Assembly (NCBI RefSeq): GCF_907165205.1
Contig: NC_058195.1
Location: forward strand, 21,534,936-21,598,935
Source: Coccinella septempunctata
Taxonomy: Eukaryota; Arthropoda; Insecta; Coleoptera; Coccinellidae
Direction of reading: 5' to 3'
DNA length: 64,000 bases
The notes under the pieces were generated by a model. The model was not told the origin of the DNA. It worked only from the letters and a program-made list of their open reading frames with translations, and did no database searches. The translations under genes were made by a program, and so were the position numbers. The stretch's first letter is position 1, and each line of letters begins with the position of its first letter. Of the stretch, positions 27,298 through 39,792 are shown one piece after another.

Positions 27298-28457
27298 TTG
27301 AGATTTCAGTGGTCAATTCGTCAAAGTGTGATATCAATTCCTCGAAAACTGTTGGATGAATTCGAACCAAATCTTGAAACTGCACATAGTTTTCGAAATG
27401 AGAAGCACATGTTTAATTTCAGTTCGAAAGTTCAGATAGCAATTGAGATTTCAGTAGACTATTCGGCAAAGTGTGATATCAATTCCCCAAAAACTGTTGG
27501 ACCAATTCTCCCCAAGTCTTGAAACTGCACATAGTTTTCGAATTGAGATGCATATGTTGAATTTCAGTTCGATAGTTCAGATAGGAATTGAGATTTCAGT
27601 GGTCAATTCAGCAATGTGTGATGTCAATTCCTCGAAAACTGTTGGATCAATTCGAACCAAATATTGAAATTTTACACAGTTTTCGAATTGAGATGCACAT
27701 GTTGAATTTCAGTAGGATAGTTCAGATAGGAATGGAGATTTCAGTGGTCAATTCGTCAAAGTGTGATATCAATTCCTCGAAAACTGTTGGATGAATTCGA
27801 ACCAAATCTTGAAACTGCACATAGTTTTCGAAATGAGAAGCACATGTTTAATTTCAGTTCGAAAGTTCAGATAGCAATTGAGATTTCAGTAGACTATTCG
27901 GCAAAGTGTGATATCAATTCCTCAAAAACTGTTGGACCAATTCTCCCCAAGTCTTGAAACTGCACATAGTTTTCGAATTGAGATGCATATGTTGAATTTC
28001 AGTTCGATAGTTCAGATAGGAATTGAGATTTCAGTGGTCAATTCAGCAATGTGTGATGTCAATTCCTCGAAAACTGTTGGACCAATTCTCCCCAAATCTT
28101 GAAACTGCACATAGTTTTCGAATTGAGATGCACAGGTTGAATTTCAGTTCGATAGTTCAGATAGAAATTGAGATTTCAGTGGTCTATTCGGCAAAGTGTG
28201 ATATCAATTCCTCGAAAACTGTTGGATCAATTCGAACCAAATCTTGAAACTGCACATAATTTTCGAAATGAGATGCACATGTTTAATTTCAGTTCGAAAG
28301 TTCAGATAGCAATTGAGATTTCAGTAGACTATTCGGCAAAGTGTGATATCAATTCCTCAAAAACTGTTGGACCAATTCTCCCCAAGTCTTGAAACTGCAC
28401 ATAGTTTTCGAATTGAGATGCATATGTTGAATTTCAGTTCGATAGTTCAGATAGGAA

Positions 28458-29182
28458 TTGAGATTTCAGTGGTCAATTCGGCAAAGTGTGATATCAATTC
28501 CTCGAAAACTGTTGGATCAATTCGAACCAAATATTGAAATTTTACACAGTTTTCGAATTGAGATGCACATGTTGAATTTCAGTCCGATAGTTCAGATAGG
28601 AATTCAGATTTCAGTGGTCAATTCGGCAAAGTGTGATATCAATTCCTCGAAAACTGTTGGATCAATTCGAACCAAATCTTGAAATTTTACACAGTTTTCG
28701 AATTGAGATGCACATGTTGAATTTCAGTTCGATAGTTCAGATAGGAATTGAGATTTCAGTGGTCAATTCGGCAAAGTGTGATATCAATTCCTCGAAAACT
28801 GTTGGATCAATTCGAATCAAATCTTGAAATTTTACACAGTTTTCGAATTGAGATGCACCTGTTGAATTTCAGTTCGATAGTTCAGATAGGAATTTAGATT
28901 TCAGTGGTCTATTCGGCAAAGTGTGATATCAATTCCTCGAAAACTGTTGGATCAATTCGAACCAAATCTTGAAACTGCACATAGTTTTCGAAATGAGATG
29001 CACATGTTGAATGTCAGATCGATAGTTCTGATAGGAATGGAGATTTCAGTAGTTGATTCGACAAAATATCATTTCAATTCCTAAGGAACTATTGGATCAA
29101 TTCGAACCAAATCTTGAAACTGCACATAGTTTTCGGATTGAGATGCACCTGTTGAATTTCAGTTCGATAGTTCAGATAGGAA
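28458..29182 (+). repeat. Five-monomer block repeated at 30053-30777
   Basis: Recurs 1595 bp (11 monomers) downstream. The series runs from an ATTTTACACAG monomer to the first E-type monomer of the right segment (29038-29182, with ACAAAATATCATTTC). It includes a monomer with AATTTAGATTTCAG at about 28891 and 30486. Confidence 0.75.
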
Positions 29183-30052
29183 TTGAGATTTCAGTGGTCT
29201 ATTCGGCAAAGTGTGATATCAATTCCTCAAAAACTGTTGTATCAATTCGAACCAAATCTTGAAACTGCACATAGTTTTCGAAATGAGATGCACATGTTGA
29301 ATTTCAGTTCGATAGTTCAGATAGGAATTGAGATTTCAGTGGTCAATTCGGCAAAGTGTGATATCAATTCCTCGAAAACTGTTGGATCAATTCGAACCAA
29401 ATCTTGAAACTGCACATAGTTTTCGGATTGAGATGCACCTGTTGAATTTCAGTTCGATAGTTCAGATAGGAATTGAGATTTCAGTGGTCTATTCGGTTAA
29501 GGGTGATATCAATTCCTCAAAAACTGTTGGATCAATTCGAACCAAATCTTGAAACTGCACATAGTTTTCGAAATGAGATGCACATGTTGACTTTCAGATC
29601 GATAGTTCTGATAGGAATGGAGATTTCAGTAGTTGATTCGACAAAATATCATTTCAATTCCTCGAAAACTGTTGGATGAATTCGAACCAAATCTTGAAAT
29701 TTTACACAGTTTTCGAAATGAGATGCACATGTTGAATTTCAGTCCGATAGTTCAGATAGGAATTGAGATTTCAGTGATCAATTCAGCAAAGTGTGATATC
29801 AATTCCTCGAAAACTGTTGGATCAATTCGAACCAAATATTGAAATTTTACACAGTTTTCGAAATGAGATGCACATGTTGAATTTCAGTCCGATAGTTCAG
29901 ATAGGAATTGAGATTTCAGTGGTCAATTCGGCAAAGTGTGATATCAATTCCTCGAAAACTGTTGGATGAATTCGAACCAAATCTTGAAACTGCACATAGT
30001 TTTCGAAATGAGAAGCACATGTTTAATTTCAGTTCGAAAGTTCAGATAGCAA

Positions 30053-31502
30053 TTGAGATTTCAGTGGACTATTCGGCAAAGTGTGATATCAATTCCTCGA
30101 AAACTGTTGGATCAATTCGAACCAAATCTTGAAATTTTACACAGTTTTCGAATTGAGATGCACATGTTGAATTTTAGTCCGATAGTTCAGATAGGAATTG
30201 AGATTTCAGTGGTCAATTCGGCAAAGTGTGATATCAATTCCTCGAAAACTGTTGGATCAATTCGAACCAAATCTTGAAATTTTACACAGTTTTCGAATTG
30301 AGATGCACATGTTGAATTTCAGTTCGATAGTTCAGATAGGAATTGAGATTTCAGTGGTCAATTCGGCAAAGTGTGATATCAATTCCTCGAAAACTGTTGG
30401 ATCAATTCGAATCAAATCTTGAAATTTTACACAGTTTTCGAATTGAGATGCACCTGTTGAATTTCAGTTCGATAGTTCAGATAGGAATTTAGATTTCAGT
30501 GGTCTATTCGGCAAAGTGTGATATCAATTCCTCGAAAACTGTTGGATCAATTCGAACCAAATCTTGAAACTGCACATAGTTTTCGAAATGAGATGCACAT
30601 GTTGAATTTCAGATCGATAGTTCTGATAGGAATGGAGATTTCAGTAGTTGATTCGACAAAATATCATTTCAATTCCTAAGGAACTATTGGACCACTTCGA
30701 ACCAAATCTTGAAACTGCACCTAGTTTTCGGATTGAGATGCACCTGTTGAATTTCAGTTCGATAGTTCAGATAGGAATTGAGATTTCAGTGGTCTATTCG
30801 GTAAAGGGTGATATCAATTCCTCAAAAACTGTTGGACCAATTCTCCCCAAGTCTTGAAACTGCACATAGTTTTCGAATTGAGATGCACATGTTGAATTTC
30901 AGATCGATAGTTCTGATAGGAATGGAGATTTCAGTAGTTGATTCGACAAAATATCATTTCAATTCCTAAGGAACTATTGGATCAATTCGAACCAAATCTT
31001 GAAACTGCACATAGTTTTCGAATTGAGATGCACATGTTGAATTTCAGTTCGATAGTTCAGATAGGAATTGAGATTTCGGTGGTCAATTCGGCAAAGTGTG
31101 ATATCAATTCCTCGATAACTGTTGGATCAATTCGAACCAAATCTTGAAACTGCACATAGTTTTCGGATTGAGATGCACCTGTTGAATTTCAGTTCGATAG
31201 TTCAGATAGGAATTGAGATTTCAGTGGTCTATTCGGTTAAGGGTGATATCAATTCCTCAAAAACTGTTGGATCAATTCGAACCAAATCTTGAAACTGCAC
31301 ATAGTTTTCGAAATGAGATGCACATGTTGACTTTCAGATCGATAGTTCTGATAGGAATGGAGATTTCAGTAGTTGATTCGACAAAATATCATTTCAATTC
31401 CTCGAAAACTGTTGGATGAATTCGAACCAAATCTTGAAACTGCACATGATTTTCGAAATGAGATGCACATGTTGAATTTCAGTTCGATAGTTCAGATAGA
31501 AA
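30053..31502 (+). repeat. E-rich block mirrored by left segment 20.2-21.5 kb
   Basis: Read in phase order, this block matches minus-strand 21480 down to about 20055. Shared marks are an AATTTAGATTTC monomer (left TAAATTCC at 21041), two E monomers 290 bp apart, TTTCGGTGG (left CCACCGAAAT at 20450), GGTTAAGGGTG (left CACCCTTAACC at 20288) and a D/E hybrid ending CAGTGATCAATTCAGC. It is a second inverted pair, about 9-11 kb apart, beyond the junction palindrome. Confidence 0.7.
30778..30922 (+). repeat. Example of H-type monomer (GGTAAAGGGTGATATC)
   Basis: Marked by TCGGTAAAGGGTGATATC where most monomers have TCGGCAAAGTGTGATATC. It usually sits one monomer after an E-type copy. Other copies lie at 33124, 38487, 39067, 44119, 46830, 47822 and 51839. 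In the 54860 and 60472 copies the start mutates further to ATTCCTT. Confidence 0.75.
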
Positions 31503-31673
31503 TTGAGATTTCAGTGATCAATTCAGCAAAGTGTGATATCAATTCCTCGAAAACTGTTGGATCAATTCGAACCAAATATTGAAATTTTACACACAAACCA
31601 AATCTTGAAACTGCACATAGTTTTCGAAATGAGATGCACATGTTGAATTTCAGTTCGATAGTTCAGATAGGAA
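31503..31673 (+). repeat. 171 bp monomer (26 bp insertion)
   Basis: An N-type GAAATTTTACAC is followed by ACAAACCAAATCTTGAAAC, repeating the CCAAAT...GAAA stretch (first at 31572, again at 31598) in the other allelic form before the monomer continues. This looks like an out-of-register crossover between two monomer types. The order to its left matches the left-segment block at 20 kb, whereas the order to its right does not, so it appears to be a junction between two higher-order blocks. Confidence 0.88.
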
Positions 31674-31963
31674 TTGAGATTTCAGTGGTCAATTCGGCAA
31701 AGTGTGATATCAATTCCTCGAAAACTGTTGGATCAATTCGAAACAAATCTTGAAACTGCACATAGTTTTCGGATTGACATGCACCTGTTGAATTTCAGTT
31801 CGATAGTTCAGATAGGAATTGAGATTTCAGTGGTCAATTCGGCAAAGTGTGATATCAATTCCTCGAAAACTGTTGGATCAATTCGAACCAAATCTTGAAA
31901 TTTTACACAGTTTTCGAATTGAGATGCACATGTTGAATTTCAGTCCGATAGTTCAGATAGGAA

Positions 31964-32108
31964 TTGAGATTTCAGTGGTCAATTCGGCAAAGTGTGATAT
32001 CAATTCCTAAAAAACTGTCGGATCAATTCGAACCAAATCTTGAAACTGCACATAGTTTTCGAATTGAGATGCACATGTTGAATTTCAGTTCGATAGTTCA
32101 GATAGAAA
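31964..32108 (+). repeat. Example of K-type monomer (CTAAAAAACTGTCGG)
   Basis: Marked by TTCCTAAAAAACTGTCGGAT in place of CTCGAAAACTGTTGGAT. It is followed by a monomer with CAATTCGCCAAAG and CCTTGAAAACTG. The pair is one of the most stable neighbour combinations, seen at 31964, 34429, 41098, 45815, 50824, 53845, 57446 and 63058, and on minus at 7.8, 9.3, 9.9, 10.9, 12.5, 14.4 and 18.1 kb. Confidence 0.78.
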
Positions 32109-35100
32109 TTGAGATTTCAGTGGTCAATTCGCCAAAGTGTGATATCAATTCCTTGAAAACTGTTGGATCAATTCGAATCAAATCTTGAAACTGCACATAG
32201 TTTTCGGATTGACATGCACCTGTTGAATTTCAGTTCGATAGTTCAGATAGGAATTGAGATTTCAGTGGTCTATTCGGCAAAGTGTGATATCAATTCCTCG
32301 AAAACTGTTGGATCAATTCGAACCAAATCTTGAAACTGCACACAGTTTTCGAATTGAGATGCACATGTTGAATTTCAGTCCGATAGTTCAGATAGGAATT
32401 GAGATTTCAGTGGTCAATTCGGCAAAGTGTGATATCAATTCCTCGAAAACTGTTGGATCAATTCGAACCAAATCTTGAAATTTTACACAGTTTTCGAATT
32501 GAGATGCACATGTTGAATTTCAGTTCGATAGTTTAGATAGGAATTGAGATTTCAGTGGTCAATTCGGCAAAGTGTGATATCAATTCCTCGAAAACTGTTG
32601 GATCAATTCGAATCAAATCTTGAAATTTTACACAGTTTTCGAATTGAGATGCACCTGTTGAATTTCAGTTCGATAGTTTAGATAGGAATTGAGATTTCAG
32701 TGGTCAATTCGGCAAAGTGTGATATCAATTCCTCGAAAACTGTTGGATCAATTCGAATCAAATCTTGAAATTTTACACAGTTTTCGAATTGAGATGCACC
32801 TGTTGAATTTCAGTTCGATAGTTCAGATAGGAATTTAGATTTCAGTGGTCTATTCGGCAAAGTGTGATATCAATTCCTCGAAAACTGTTGGATCAATTCG
32901 AACCAAATCTTGAAACTGCACATAGTTTTCGAAATGAGATGCACATGTTGAATTTCAGATCGATAGTTCTGATAGGAATGGAGATTTCAGTAGTTGATTC
33001 GACAAAATATCATTTCAATTCCTAAGGAACTATTGGATCAATTCGAACCAAATCTTGAAACTGCACATAGTTTTCGGATTGAGATGCACCTGTTGAATTT
33101 CAGTTCGATAGTTCAGATAGGAATTGAGATTTCAGTGGTCTATTCGGTAAAGGGTGATATCAATTCCTCAAAAACTGTTGGACCAATTCTCCCCAAGTCT
33201 CGAAACTGCACATAGTTTTCGAATTGAGATGCATATGTTGAATTTCAGTTCGATAGTTCAGATAGGAATTGAGATTTCAGTGGTCAATTCGCCAAAGTGT
33301 GATATCAATTCCTTGAAAACTGTTGGATCAATTCGAACCAGATCTTGAAACTGCACATAGTTTTCGAAATGAGATGCACATGTTGAATTTCAGATCGATA
33401 GTTCTGATAGGAATGGAGATTTCAGTAGTTGATTCGACAAAATATCATTTCAATTCCTAAGGAACTATTGGATCATTTCGAACCAAATCTTGAAACTGCA
33501 CATAGTTTTCGAATTGAGATGCACATGTTGAATTTCAGTTCGATAGTTCAGATAGGAATTGAGATTTCGGTGGTCAATTCGGCAAAGTGTGATATCAATT
33601 ACTCGAAAACTGTTGGATCAATTCGAACCAAATCTTGAAACTACACATAGTTTTCGGATTGAGATGCACCTGTTGAATTTCAGTTCGATAGTTCAGATAG
33701 GAATTGAGATTTCAGTGGTCTATTCGGTAAAGTGTGATATCAATTCCTCGAAAACTGTTGGATGAATTCGAACCAAATCTTGAAACTGCACATAGTTTTC
33801 GAAATGAGATGCACATGTTGAATTTCAGTTCGATAGTTCAGATAGAAATTGAGATTTCAGTGGTCAATTCGCCAAAGTGTGATATCAATTCCTTGAAAAC
33901 TGTTGGATCAATTCGAATCAAATCTTGAAACTGCACATGATTTTCGAAATGAGATGCACATGTTGAATTTCAGTTCGATAGTTCAGATAGAAATTGAGAT
34001 TTCAGTGATCAATTCAGCAAAGTGTGATATCAATTCCTCGAAAACTGTTGGATCAATTCGAACCAAATCTTGAAACTGCACATAGTTTTCGAAATGAGAT
34101 GCACATGTTGAATTTCAGTTCGATAGTTCAGATAGGAATTGAGATTTCAGTGGTCAATTCGGCAAAGTGTGATATCAATTCCTCGAAAACTGTTGGATCA
34201 ATTCGAACCAAATCTTGAAACTGCACATAGTTTTCGGATTGACATGCACCTGTTGAATTTCAGTTCGATAGTTCAGATAGGAATTGAGATTTCAGTGGTC
34301 AATTCGGCAAAGTGTGATATCAATTCCTCGAAAACTGTTGCATCAATTCGAACCAAATCTTGAAATTTTACACAGTTTTCGAATTGAGATGCACATGTTG
34401 AATTTCAGTCCGATAGTTCAGATAGGAATTGAGATTTCAGTGGTCAATTCGGCAAAGTGTGATATCAATTCCTAAAAAACTGTCGGATCAATTCGAACCA
34501 AATCTTGAAACTGCACATAGTTTTCGAATTGAGATGCACATGTTGAATTTCAGTTCGATAGTTCAGATAGAAATTGAGATTTCAGTGGTCAATTCGCCAA
34601 AGTGTGATATCAATTCCTTGAAAACTGTTGGATCAATTCGAATCAAATCTTGAAACTGCACATAGTTTTCGGATTGACATGCACCTGTTGAATTTCAGTT
34701 CGATAGTTCAGATAGGAATTGAGATTTCAGTGGTCTATTCGGCAAAGTGTGATATCAATTCCTCGAAAACTGTTGGATCAATTCGAACCAAATCTTGAAA
34801 CTGCACATAATTTTCGAAATGAGATGCACATGTTTAATTTCAGTTCGATAGTTCAGATAGCAATTGAGATTCCAGTGGTCTATTCGGCAAAGTGTGATAT
34901 CAATTCCTCAAAAACTGTTGGACCAATTCTCCCCAAGTCTTGAAACTGCACATAGTTTTCGAATTGAGATGCATATGTTGAATTTCAGTTCGATAGTTCA
35001 GATAGGAATTGAGATTTCAGTGGTCAATTCGGCAAAGTGTGATATCAATTCCTCGAAAACTGTTGGATCAATTCGAACCAAATATTGAAATTTTACACAG

Positions 35101-36023
35101 TTTTCGAATTGAGATGCACATGTTGAATTTCAGTCCGATAGTTCAGATAGGAATTGAGATTTCAGTGGTCAATTCGGCAAAGTGTGATATCAATTCCTCG
35201 AAAACTGTTGGATGAATTCGAATCAAATCTTGAAACTGCACATAGTTTTCGGATTGACATGCACCTGTTGAATTTCAGTTCGATAGTTCAGATAGGAATT
35301 GAGATTTCAGTGGTCAATTCGGCAAAGTGTGATATCAATTCCTTTAAAACTGTTGGATCAATTCGAACCAAATATTGAAATTTTACACAGTTTTCGAATT
35401 GAGATGCACATGTTGAATTTCAGTCCGATAGTTCAGATAGGAATTGAGATTTCAGTGGTCAATTCGGCAAAGTGTGATATCAATTCCTCGAAAACTGTTG
35501 GATGAATTCGAACCAAATCTCGAAACTGCACATAGTTTTCGAAATGAGAAGCACATGTTTAATTTCAGTTCGAAAGTTCAGATAGCAATTGAGATTTCAG
35601 TAGACTATTCGGAAAAGTGTGATATCAATTCCTCAAAAACTGTTGGACCAATTCTCCCCAAGTCTTGAAACTGCACATAGTTTTCGAATTGAGATGCATA
35701 TGTTGAATTTCAGTTCGATAGTTCAGATAGGAATTGAGATTTCAGTGGTCAATTCGGCAAAGTGTGATATCAATTCCTTGAAAACTGTTGGATCAATTCG
35801 AACCAAATCTTGAAACTGCACATAGTTTTCGGATTGAGATGCACCTGTTGAATTTCAGTTCGATAGTTCAGATAGGAATTGAGATTTCAGTGGTCTATTC
35901 GGCAAAGTGTGATATCAATTCCTCGAAAACTGTTGGATCAATTCGAACCAAATCTTGAAACTGCACATAATTTTCGAAATGAGATGCACATGTTTAATTT
36001 CAGTTCGATAGTTCAGATAGCAA

Positions 36024-36167
36024 TTGAGATTTCAGTGGTCAATTCGCCAAAGTGTGATATCAATTCCTAAAAACTGTTGTATCAATTCTCCTCAAGTCTT
36101 GAAACTGCACATAGTTTTCGAATTGAGATGCATATGTTGAATTTCAGTTCGATAGTTCAGATAGCAA
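36024..36167 (+). repeat. 144 bp monomer (one-base deletion)
   Basis: Same TTCCTAAAAACTGTTGTATC variant as at 23541. It is followed by an S-type monomer at 36168 with GTCCTGAAAC, a private change also seen after the 37183 copy. Confidence 0.88.
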
Positions 36168-36892
36168 TTGAGATTTCAGTGGTCTATTCGGCAAAGTGTG
36201 ATATCAATTCCTCAAAAACTGTTGGACCAATTCTCCTCAAGTCCTGAAACTGCACATAGTTTTCGAATTGAGATGCATATGTTGAATTTCAGTTCGATAG
36301 TTCAGATAGGAATTGAGATTTCAGTGGTCAATTCGGCAAAGTGTGATATCAATTCCTCGAAAACTGTTGGATCAATTCGAACCAAATATTGAAATTTTAC
36401 ACAGTTTTCGAATTGAGATGCACATGTTGAATTTCAGTCCGATAGTTCAGATAGGAATTGAGATTTCAGTGGTCTATTCGGCAAAGTGTGATATCAATTC
36501 CTCGAAAACTGTTGGATCAATTCGAACCAAATCTTGAAACTGCACATAGTTTTCGAAATGAGAAGCACATGTTTAATTTCAGTTCGAAAGTTCAGATAGC
36601 AATTGAGATTTCAGTAGACTATTCGGCAAAGTGTGATATCAATTCCTCAAAAACTGTTGGACCAATTCTCCCCAAGTCTTGAAACTGCACATAGTTTTCG
36701 AATTGAGATGCATATGTTGAATTTCAGTTCGATAGTTCAGATAGGAATTGAGATTTTAGTGGTCAATTCAGCAATGTGTGATGTCAATTCCTCGAAAACT
36801 GTTGGACCAATTCTCCCCAAATCTTGAAACTGCACATAGTTTTCGAATTTAGATGCACAGGTTGAATTTCAGTTCGATAGTTCAGATAGAAA

Positions 36893-38051
36893 TTGAGATT
36901 TCAGTGGTCTATTCGGCAAAGTGTGATATCAATTCCTCGAAAACTGTTGGATCAATTCGAACCAAATCTTGAAACTGCACATAATTTTCGAAATGAGATG
37001 CACATGTTTAATTTCAGTTCGATAGTTCAGATAGCAATTGAGATTTCAGTGGTCTATTCGGCAAAGTGTGATATCAATTCCTCAAAAACTGTTGGACCAA
37101 TTCTCCCCAAGTCTTGAAACTGCACATAGTTTTCGAATTGAGATGCACAGGTTGAATTTCAGTTCGATAGTTCAGATAGAAATTGAGATTTCAGTGGTCA
37201 ATTCGCCAAAGTGTGATATCAATTCCTAAAAACTGTTGTATCAATTCTCCTCAAGTCTTGAAACTGCACATAGTTTTCGAATTGAGATGCATATGTTGAA
37301 TTTCAGTTCGATAGTTCAGATAGCAATTGAGATTTCAGTGGTCTATTCGGCAAAGTGTGATATCAATTCCTCAAAAACTGTTGGACCAATTCTCCTCAAG
37401 TCCTGAAACTGCACATAGTTTTCGAATTGAGATGCATATGTTGAATTTCAGTTCGATAGTTCAGATAGGAATTGAGATTTCAGTGGTCAATTCGGCAAAG
37501 TGTGATATCAATTCCTCGAAAACTGTTGGATCAATTCGAACCAAATATTGAAATTTTACACAGTTTTCGAATTGAGATGCACATGTTGAATTTCAGTCCG
37601 ATAGTTCAGATAGGAATTGAGATTTCAGTGGTCAATTCGGCAAAGTGTGATATCAATTCCTCGAAAACTGTTGGATGAATTCGAACCAAATCTTGAAACT
37701 GCACATAGTTTTCGAAATGAGAAGCACATGTTTAATTTCAGTTCGAAAGTTCAGATAGCAATTGAGATTTCAGTAGACTATTCGGCAAAGTGTGATATCA
37801 ATTCCTCAAAAACTGTTGGACCAATTCTCCCCAAGTCTTGAAACTGCACATAGTTTTCGAATTGAGATGCATATGTTGAATTTCAGTTCGATAGTTCAGA
37901 TAGGAATTGAGATTTCAGTGGTCAATTCGGCAAAGTGTGATATCAATTCCTCGAAAACTGTTGGATCAATTCGAACCAAATATTGAAATTTTACACAGTT
38001 TTCGAATTGAGATGCACATGTTGAATTTCAGTCCGATAGTTCAGATAGGAA
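36893..38051 (+). repeat. Eight-monomer block duplicated at 42670-43828
   Basis: The offset is exactly 5777 bp throughout, including the 144 bp monomer. The match continues beyond it at an offset of 5632 bp (about 38197-39066 against 43829-44698), because one monomer present here at about 38052 is absent from the second copy. The shared private mark TTTCCGGATTG occurs at 38434 and 44067. Confidence 0.8.
37183..37326 (+). repeat. 144 bp monomer (one-base deletion)
   Basis: Second copy in this area, 1159 bp after the 36024 copy, and 5777 bp before the 42960 copy. It lies inside the block duplicated at 42.7-43.8 kb. Confidence 0.88.
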
Positions 38052-39646
38052 TTGAGATTTCAGTAGTCAATTCGGCAAAGTGTGATATCAATTCCTCGAA
38101 AACTGTTGGATCAATTCGAAACAAATCTTGAAATTTTACACAGTTTTCGAATTGAGATGCACCTGTTGAATTTCAGTTCGATAGTTCAGATAGGAATTCA
38201 GATTTCAGTGGTCTATTCGGCAAAGTGTGATATCAATTCCTCGAAAACTGTTGGATCAATTCAAACCAAATCTTGAAACTGCACATAGTTTTCGAAATGA
38301 GATGCACATGTTGAATTTTAGATCGATAGTTCTGATAGGAATGGAGATTTCAGTAGTTGATTCGACAAAATATCATTTCAATTCCTAAGGAACTATTGGA
38401 TCAATTCGAACCAAAACTTGAAACTGCACATAGTTTCCGGATTGAGATGCACCTGTTGAATTTCAGTTCGATAGTTCAGATATGAATTGAGATTTCAGTG
38501 GTCTATTCGGTAAAGGGTGATATCAATTCCTCAAAAACTGTTGGTCCAATTCTCCCCAAGTCTTGAAACTGCACATAGTTTTCGAATTGAGATGCATATG
38601 TTGAATTTCAGTTCGATAGTTCAGATAGGAATTGAGATTTCAGTGGTCAATTCGCCAAAGTGTGATATCAATTCCTTGAAAACTGTTGGATCAATTCGAA
38701 CCAAATCTTGAAACTGCACATAGTTTTCGAAATGAGATGCACATGTTGAATTTCAGATCGATAGTTCTGATAGGAATGGAGATTTCAGTAGTTGATTCGA
38801 CAAAATATCATTTCAATTCCTAAGGAACTATTGGATCAATTCGAACCAAATCTTGAAACTGCACATAGTTTTCGAATTGAGATGCACATGTTGAATTTCA
38901 GTTCGATAGTTCAGATAGGAATTGAGATTTCGGTGGTCAATTCGGCAAAGTGTGATATCAATTCCTCGAAAACTGTTGGATCAATTCGAACCAAATCTTG
39001 AAACTGCACATAGTTTTCGGATTGAGATGCACCTGTTGAATTTCAGTTCGATAGTTCAGATAGGAATTGAGATTTCAGTGGTCTATTCGGTAAAGGGTGA
39101 TATCAATTCCTCAAAAACTGTTGGATCAATTCGAACCAAATCTTGAAACTGCACATAGTTTTCGAAATGAGATGCACATGTTGACTTTCAGATCGATAGT
39201 TCTGATAGGAATGGAGATTTCAGTAGTTGATTCGACAAAATATCATTTCAATTCCTCGAAAACGATTGGATGAATTCGAACCAAATCTTGAAACTGCACA
39301 TGATTTTCGAAATGAGATGCACATGTTGAATTTCAGTTCGATAGTTCAGATAGAAATTGAGATTTCAGTGATCAATTCGGCAAAGTGTGATATCAATTCC
39401 TCGAAAACTGTTGGATCAATTCGAACCAAATCTTGAAATTTTACACAGTTTTCGAATTGAGATGCACGTGTTGAATTTCAGTTCGATAGTTTAGATAGGA
39501 ATTGAGATTTCAGTGGTCAATTCGGCAAAGTGTGATATCAATTCCTCGAAAACTGTTGGATGAATTCGAACCAAATCTTGAAACTGCACATAATTTTCGA
39601 AATGAGAAGCACATGTTTAATTTCAGTTCGAAAGTTCAGATAGCAA

Positions 39647-39792
39647 TAGAGATTTCAGTGATCAATTCAGCAAAGTGTGGATATCAATTCCTCGAAAACT
39701 GTTGGATCAATTCGAACCAAATCTTGAAACTGCACATAGTTTTCGAAATGAGATGCACATGTTGAATTTCAGTTCGATAGTTCAGATAGGAA
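39647..39792 (+). repeat. 146 bp monomer (one-base insertion)
   Basis: AAGTGTGGATATCAATTCC has an extra G beside the otherwise nearly invariant TGATATCA palindrome, breaking its first half. Seen once in the window. Confidence 0.88.

Noticed and set aside
39502..39765. Longer 87-codon open frame
   Set aside because: It is a frameshifted read-through produced by the one-base insertion in the 146 bp monomer at 39647-39792.
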